A DNA stretch of 64,000 bases from Ehretia macrophylla. Taxonomy: Eukaryota > Streptophyta > Magnoliopsida > Boraginales > Ehretiaceae. Location: assembly GCA_037974665.1 (NCBI GenBank), contig CM075780.1:5507268-5571267 (forward strand), read 5' to 3'. Both the position numbers and the translations under genes were made by a program. The notes under the pieces are model-generated. The model was not told the DNA's origin. It made no database searches and was given only the letters and a program-made list of their open reading frames with translations. Of the stretch, positions 58,743 through 64,000 are shown in pieces. Each line of letters starts with the position of its first letter. Position 1 is the stretch's first letter.

Positions 58743-58861
58743 GAGTGCAATACAAGGACTTGCAAAATGGGTCACCCATCCTAGTACTACTCTTGCCCAA
58801 GCATGCTTAACTTCGGAGTTCTAATGGGATCCTGTGCATTAGTGCTGGTATGATCGCACCC
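58743..58861 (-). rRNA. 5S rRNA gene 55
   Basis: Differences: GAGTGCAATACAAGG, ACTTGCAAAATGGG, CTCTTGCCC, CATGC, TTCTAATGGG, TCCTGTG. A copy of gene 53 two units away, with a few later changes. Confidence 0.95.
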
Positions 58862-59420
58862 GTGAAGTTGGGGGCACAATTCCTTTATTTGTTAACGGTT
58901 CACAGTCCCAACCTAGAGAGATGGCCCATTCAAAAGGCCCAATGGGCTTAACGACAACCCATCTGCTTCAACAACGCAGCATCCTCGCAAGACGTGATAT
59001 CGACGCATTTTAGGGCCCTCTAATGTCCCACGAGTAAGGTTGTCGTCCTTTTAACAGCTCACGACGTACGATCCGGGACGGAAAAACAGAGCAAAAGAAG
59101 AAAAGTGAAATGAAACTGTTGAAAACGTTCGATTTTGGGCTCCAAAAATGGTATAGCGAGCAAGCTAGCGACCCCCGTCGTAGAGCTATCGGAGAGCTTT
59201 GCAACAGTATCCTGTGCACCGCGTAACTCCTTACGGATCAAAAGTTATGGGCACCGGAGCTACGGAGACTTGGTCACAAGCCCTACACCCTCGGTTTGCA
59301 GGCCCAGCCTCCACGTGAAGCGAAGTTGTCTTGCCCAAGGTGCCGTGGGATTCGATAATAGAAATGTGGTGGATAAAGTATCTTGGCAACCCAAACCGGA
59401 GCCAAAAAAATTGAAAAGAG

Positions 59421-59538
59421 GGGTGCAACACGAGGACTTCCCAGGGGGTCACCCATCCTAGTACTACTCTCGCCCAAGCACACTTAACTTCGGAGTTCTG
59501 ATGGGATCTGGTGCATTAGTGGTGGTATGATCGCACCC
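59421..59538 (-). rRNA. 5S rRNA gene 56 (among the closest to consensus)
   Basis: Three differences: CACACTT (inside box A), TCTGG, GTGGTGG. Confidence 0.96.
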
Positions 59539-60096
59539 ATCATGTTGAGGGCACAATTCCTTTTTGGGTTAACGGTTCAAAGTCCCAGCCTAGAGAGATG
59601 GCCCATTCAAAAGGCCCAATGGGCTTAACGACAACCCATCTGCTTCAACAATGTAGCATCCTCGCAAGACGTGATATCGACGTGTTGTAGGGCCCTCTAA
59701 TGTCGCGCGAGTAAGGTTGTCGTCCATTAAACAGCTCACGACGTACGATCCGGGACGGTAAAACAGAGAAGAAGAAGAAAAGTGACCCGAAACTGATGAA
59801 AACATTCAATTTTGGGCTCCAAAAAAGGTACACCGAGCAAGCTATCTGCCCCCATCGTAGAGCTCTCGGAGAGCTTTGCAACGGTATGCTGTGCGCCGCG
59901 TAACTCCTTACGTATCAAAAGTTATGGGCATCGGAGAGACGGAGACCTGGTCACAAGCCCTACGCCCTCGGTTTGAGGGCCTAGCCTCTACGTGAAGCGA
60001 AGTTGTCTTGCCTATGGTGCCATGGGATTCAATAATAGAAATGTGGTGGATAAAGTATCTTGGCAACCTTAACCGAAGCAAAAAAAATTGAAAAGG

Positions 60097-60214
60097 GGGT
60101 ACAACACGAGGACTTTCCAAGGGGTCACCCATCCTAGCACAACTCGCGCCCAAGCACACTTAACTTCGGCGTTCTGATGGGATCCGATGCATTAGTGCTA
60201 GTTTGATCGCACCC
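60097..60214 (-). rRNA. 5S rRNA gene 57
   Basis: Differences: GGGTACAAC, CTTTCCAAGGGG, TAGCACAACTCGCGCC, CACACTT, GGCGTT, CCGATGC, GCTAGTTTG. Confidence 0.95.
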
Positions 60215-60773
60215 GTCATGTTGAGGGCACAATTCCTTTATGTGTTAATGGCTCACAGTCCCAGCCTAGAGAGATGGCCTATTCAAAAGGCCCAATGGGC
60301 TTAACGACGACCCATCTGCTTCAACAACGCAGCATCCTCGAAAGACGTGATATCAATTCGTTAGAAGGCCCTCTAATGTCCCACGAGTAAGGTTGTCATC
60401 CTTTTAACTGCTCACGACGTACGATGCGAGACGGAAAAACAGAGCAAAAGAAGAAAAGTGGCATGAAACTGATGAAAACATTCGATTTTGGGCTATAGAA
60501 AGGGTATAGCGAGCAAGCTAGCTGCCCCCGTCGTAGAGCTCTCGGAGAGCTTTGCAACGGTATGCTGAGCGACGCGTAACTCCTTACGGATCAAAAGTTA
60601 TGGGCACCGGAGCGACGGAGACTTGGTCACAAGCCCTACGCCCTCGGTTTGCGGGCCCAGCCTCCACGTGAAGCAAAGTTGTCTTGCCCAAGGTGCCGTG
60701 GGATTCAATAATAGAAATGTGGTGGATAAAGTATCTTGGCAATCCTAACCGGAGCCAAAAAAATTGAAAAGGG

Positions 60774-60891
60774 GGGTGCAACACGAGGACTTCCCAGGGG
60801 GTCACCCATCCGAGTACTACTCTCGCCCAAGCACACTTAACTTCGGACTTCTGATGGGATCCGGTACATTAGTGCTGGTATGATCGCACCC
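60774..60891 (-). rRNA. 5S rRNA gene 58
   Basis: Last gene of the array. Four differences: CCGAGTAC, CACACTT, GGACTT, GGTACATT. Its spacer is cut at 60982 by the right-hand element. Confidence 0.96.
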
Positions 60892-61500
60892 GTCATGTTG
60901 AAGGCACAATTCCTTTATGTGTTAACGGTTCACAGTCCCAGCCTAGAGAGATGGCCCATTCAAAATGTCCAATGGGCTTAACTGTCATGCCCCGACCCGA
61001 CCCCGCAAAAGGCCAAGCCCGGACCCGACACACGGACGGAGTCTCCTCTGTACCGTGGACGATCCGAAAACCCTACATTCAATATAATACTCACGACATC
61101 CACAATGAACATTTGGAACAAGCCAACTTTCTTTTATAAAACATACATCTTTTCATTAACAACTTTGCAAACCAAAATGTCATGCATACTACACAAGTAT
61201 TCGTGCCACTAAACAGTTAACCATTAGTATGCATTTCTTACTAGTCACATGAGTATATCTTTACAACTTCTCAACCTTTAAACTTTTACAACATAAGACC
61301 ATAAAGGCCTCAAAATAGAAACTACCTACAAGGCTACAAGCCTCAAAATAAAGCGTCAACCAAGCAGTATATACATCAAACATGGCCCGCACAAAAGACT
61401 GGCAACCAACCACCAGCTAAGCAAAGAACGTGCTATCAAGAAAACACCTCCACTTGCTCCTCCTCCTCAACTACCTCGATAGGATCAGCTTCAACTACTC

Positions 61501-62767
61501 CTGTAAGAATATGGTATAGAAAGGAATGAGCAAAAACTATTGCTCAGCGAGGGCAATTGGTCTCAAGGACGGAGATTAGAGGAGAATGCAATGCAAATAG
61601 TCAAGCAATTCATTCAATTATCATATAGAGATACAAACAAAGCCAACAATGAAACAAGACAGGCATTAAAACTATAAACACTCATTCAAAGGATACGATT
61701 CACTTTCCACGAGCAACTTTCAATCACGAATTCGATGACGACGTGCCAGCCCAACCACCTTATAACTTAAGTTTGGAATACCCCAGATGTATCCATCAAT
61801 TCTACGACACAAATCTCCCTGGGAGGCAACCCAAGCCTGAAAGGGAATAGGACACGGAGCTAGAGCAACCAACACTGGCAACCCGTGGCTACCCAGAGAG
61901 GCCCATCACACCGCCCCTGACTCTATGAATGTAATACAATATACAATGCAAGAATCGAGCAATAGAGCAATAAAGCCACACATGGGAGAATAACAAAGTA
62001 GGTTACCCTCGCACGCAATAGCAACAATTGATAAACATTTCATTCAGAATCAACTCTAACAAGCATAACAAGCAATATTAAACATTCTATAGGCACAACA
62101 TTAAGAAAACAAACAAAATCTCAAAATGACCCCGACTTTCAAAACACTATTACTTTCAAACGAGCCACGAGTTTTGGAAACCGACTTCACCAATCCTCTT
62201 AGGTCACCACAAGGCACGTCTAAAGACCCCGAAACCCTACTTTACCCTAGAATTCATGCAAAGCCCCGATTTTCCCCTTTGCTCGTTTGAACTACAACTA
62301 CCCTAACCAAATACCCAACCAACATCATAACCACACCAAATGTGCTTCCATGGCCTCCTGAGACAATGCCATCATGCAAATCGAGGAAATGCTAAACTCT
62401 ACCTAAACGACCCCAACTTTCACCAAGGCATTTTTCCCCGTTTTTCCATTACACAAACCAAACAAATCATGTATTTAGGCATTCTAGCATATCTAGCATC
62501 TTTTCACATCAACATAACGCATAACGAAGCAACTTCTACGAATCGAGGGTTTACTATTCATATTTTACTATTCAATTATCAATTTAAATTGCAATTTCAA
62601 TATTCAACCGCAGAAAATGCTAAAAAGCTACAAATACATGTTCTACAATTTTCAAGGAACATTCTTTAAGCATTAAAATGATTAAACTAACGATCTACGC
62701 ATAAAATCCAAAAATCAAAGTTTGTGAACCAACTATTCAAATGCGCAAATAAACATGCTTCCCTCAC
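61501..62767 (-). other. Putative intron inside element 3 LTR
   Basis: The donor GTCTAAG/GTGAGGG is at 62767 and the acceptor ATTCTTACAG/G ends at 61501 on the minus strand. After the acceptor, an open acidic stretch with a run of four Glu ends in a stop about 21 codons on. Confidence 0.35.
61527..61546 (-). other. Conserved LTR hairpin (element 3)
   Basis: TGAGCAA pairs perfectly with TTGCTCA around loop TAGTTT, after GCCCTCGC and before TTCC. The stem sequence differs from the other two LTR groups but pairing is kept. Confidence 0.6.
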
Positions 62768-63278
62768 CTTAGACGCTCCTAGTCGCAAGGAAAACCACGC
62801 TGGATGCCTCGGAAACATCCCCGTGCAAGCTCACGCGATGATTTGAAGTTTTGAAGATTTGAATATTTTTTTTTTCTCTTGAATGTTTCGGCCTTCCCTA
62901 TTCTGTTTTTTCAGCTTTGTTTTATTTTTTTTCTTTGTTATTTGCTTAATAAAAGATGACAAGCCTTGGTCAATTGGTCAAGCCTTTGGTCAACTAACTT
63001 AAGTTGGTCAATTTAGCTTATTTTATGCATTTTAAAGCTATAACAACCAACACAAAATTAACTCTAGTTAACAACAACTAAAATATTAAAATTACTACAC
63101 TAAATACTAGTTTTCACTATTTGCTAAGGACTAGAAAACACTCTCTATCTATCGCTCTCGAAATGCAATGCACTTTGCGACAATAAAGAAGCAACAATTA
63201 AATCTCAAAGAATTTAAGAAAATATAATTTTCAGAAAGATAAACAATAAAATTCCATATTCCGGGCTCGGGTATTACA

Positions 63279-63290
63279 CCCTCTCCCCCT
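63279..63290 (-). promoter_or_regulatory. Polypurine tract of element 3
   Basis: On the minus strand it reads AGGGGGAGAGGG, directly before the LTR TG. The preceding GGACGCAATTGTTTT is the same as in element 2. Confidence 0.85.
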
Positions 63291-63334
63291 GAAAACAATT
63301 GCGTCCACGCAATTCTTACCTGGTCGACAAACAA

Positions 63335-64000
63335 CTACGGATACTGATTCCGAACCTGGTCCTTTCTTTCCCAAATCGCCTCCTCAAACCTGTGATGATT
63401 CCACAGAACCTTTACTAACGGAATACTCTTCCTGTGAAGTTCCTGAACTTTCTGATCCACAATTCGAATCGGTTTCTCCTCATAAGTTAACTTTTTCTCA
63501 ATCTGCAAAGGCTCTGGTTCTAGTACATGTGAAGGATCTGGATGATATTTCCTTAGCATTGACATGTGGAAAACATCGTGCAGTCTTGACAAGCTCGGAG
63601 GTAAAGCTAACCGATAAGCCAAAGGTCCCACCTTTTCGGTGATCTCATATGGACCCACATACCTGGGACTAAGTTTCCCGCTCTTACCGTGCCGAATCAA
63701 CTCATTTCGAGGAGAAATCTTAAGAAACACCCAATCTCCCAAATCAAACTCAAGATCCCGACGGTGCTTATTCGCATAACTCTTCTGACGACTTTGAGCT
63801 GTAAGCATACGCTGGCGAATAAGGTGAACATTATCTACCATCTTAATCATCTCAGGTAACACAGTCAGATCAACTGTTCTCATCTCTCCAACCTCTTCCC
63901 AATACAATGGGGATCTACATATACGACCATACAACGCCTCGTAGGGAGCCATACCTATAGTATATTGATAACTATTATTGTAGGTGAACTCCGCTAAAGG
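63335..64000 (-). CDS. pol: Pol polyprotein, C-terminal end: integrase with GPY/F and chromodomain-like tail (partial)
   Basis: The frame is open from the window edge: 16 codons before the first internal Met (63952), then 205 codons to a TAG at 63335-63337. Integrase inserts the cDNA copy into the host genome as part of the gag-pol polyprotein. The first residues (LAEFTYNNSYQ, then GMAPYEALYGR) are the end of the catalytic core in Ty3/gypsy integrases. Counting from that Met, LSPRYVGPYEI at 94-104 is the GPY/F motif and HDVFHMSMLRKY is at 125-136. Residues about 163-198 (IPLVKVLW, EEAIWERKDQV) are the reduced chromodomain of the Tekay/Del type. The DDE catalytic residues lie beyond the window. 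The visible part has no stop or frameshift, so the element may be young. Confidence 0.92.
   Translation of the reverse strand, partial: PLAEFTYNNSYQYTIGMAPYEALYGRICRSPLYWEEVGEMRTVDLTVLPEMIKMVDNVHLIRQRMLTAQSRQKSYANKHRRDLEFDLGDWVFLKISPRNELIRHGKSGKLSPRYVGPYEITEKVGPLAYRLALPPSLSRLHDVFHMSMLRKYHPDPSHVLEPEPLQIEKKLTYEEKPIRIVDQKVQELHRKSIPLVKVLWNHHRFEEAIWERKDQVRNQYP

Larger units (their letters stand above)
50656..60982 (-). repeat. 5S rDNA tandem array, right block (rest of gene 43, genes 44-58)
   Basis: It continues the same 675-681 bp units. Genes 53-55 form a two-unit duplication: GGAGCAACAAAAATTG and GTGGAGGATGAAG marks, and Pol III upstream regions with GTGAAGTTGGGGGC after genes 53 and 55. It ends in the spacer at GGGCTTAAC (60974-60982), where the right-hand retroelement starts. 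Confidence 0.97.
60983..63278 (-). mobile_element. 3' LTR of element 3
   Basis: It is 2296 bp, starting TGTAATACCCGAGCCCGG at 63278 and ending GGGGCATGACA at 60983. Blocks shared with element 2 include GGAGCGTCTAAGGTGAGG, GACGTGCCTT and the TTGGGTTGCC.CCCAGGGAG block. It carries the donor-like site, hairpin and acceptor-like site in the same order. Confidence 0.92.
60983..64000 (-). mobile_element. Element 3: Ty3/gypsy (Tekay/Del-like chromovirus) retrotransposon, 3' end only
   Basis: Minus strand. It shows the end of pol (from 64000), a short 3' untranslated part, the polypurine tract and the complete 3' LTR. It is inserted into 5S spacer; the left target duplication would be TTAAC (60978-60982) and the right copy is off-window. 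The LTR and the pre-LTR region are clearly related to element 2. Confidence 0.92.

Noticed and set aside
18591..60805. A recurring family of 60-140 codon frames (starting MGESSTRMGDP, MTPWEVLVLH, MIRKELRGAQ, MGSKKGTASK) repeated dozens of times
   Set aside because: Each lies in the same place in the 5S unit and runs through 5S coding sequence or spacer. They repeat because the DNA repeats, and single-base changes break or extend them freely.
18325..60982. Cassandra-type TRIM elements, which carry 5S sequence in their LTRs
   Set aside because: The 5S genes here are in long head-to-tail arrays with one spacer type, without primer sites, polypurine tracts or paired LTR ends per unit.

Overview
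The window is plant nuclear DNA: a 5S ribosomal RNA gene array embedded in nested LTR retrotransposons. The 5S coding sequence fits the land-plant type. The retroelements have tRNA-iMet primer sites, Ty3/gypsy-type polypurine tracts and a chromovirus-like (Tekay/Del type) integrase end. I cannot name the species. I see no ordinary host protein-coding gene; nearly all short open frames here lie in 5S spacers or LTRs.

Left flank (1-18324). A minus-strand retrotransposon (element 1) fills 1-15379. Its 3' LTR (1-1661) is cut by the window edge and its 5' LTR is 11786-15379. Its internal part has a primer site, a short leader, a broken gag with four zinc knuckles, and no pol. A plus-strand pol-less element (4089-11232, LTRs 4089-6678 and 8549-11232) is inserted in that gag with a perfect AGCAT target duplication. 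Element 1 itself sits in another LTR of its own family (15380-18174, plus strand). That LTR abuts about 150 bp of 18S rRNA gene (18175-18324), which joins the 5S array directly.

5S array (18325-60982). There are 58 minus-strand 5S genes in units of about 678 bp (118-bp gene plus about 560-bp spacer). Lengths are very regular, with a 460-bp and a 654-bp unit as the main exceptions. By eye no gene matches the array consensus exactly; the best have about three differences. Dimeric and four-unit (A-B-C-D) higher-order repeats, with one clear A/B hybrid, record unequal exchange. Gene 43 is split by a 3665-bp solo LTR (46991-50655) of the element 1 family with a 5-bp target duplication.

Right flank (60983-64000). 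The 3' end of a third, minus-strand element lies in the spacer after gene 58: a complete 3' LTR, a polypurine tract and the C-terminal part of an integrase with a chromodomain-like tail, open to the window edge. Its 3' end closely resembles that of the pol-less nested element, so it may represent the autonomous partner.

The most unusual signal is shared by the three diverged LTR groups. Each has a splice-donor-like site, a hairpin whose stem differs in sequence but stays paired, and a splice-acceptor-like site just after it, which suggests a structured intron inside the LTR.
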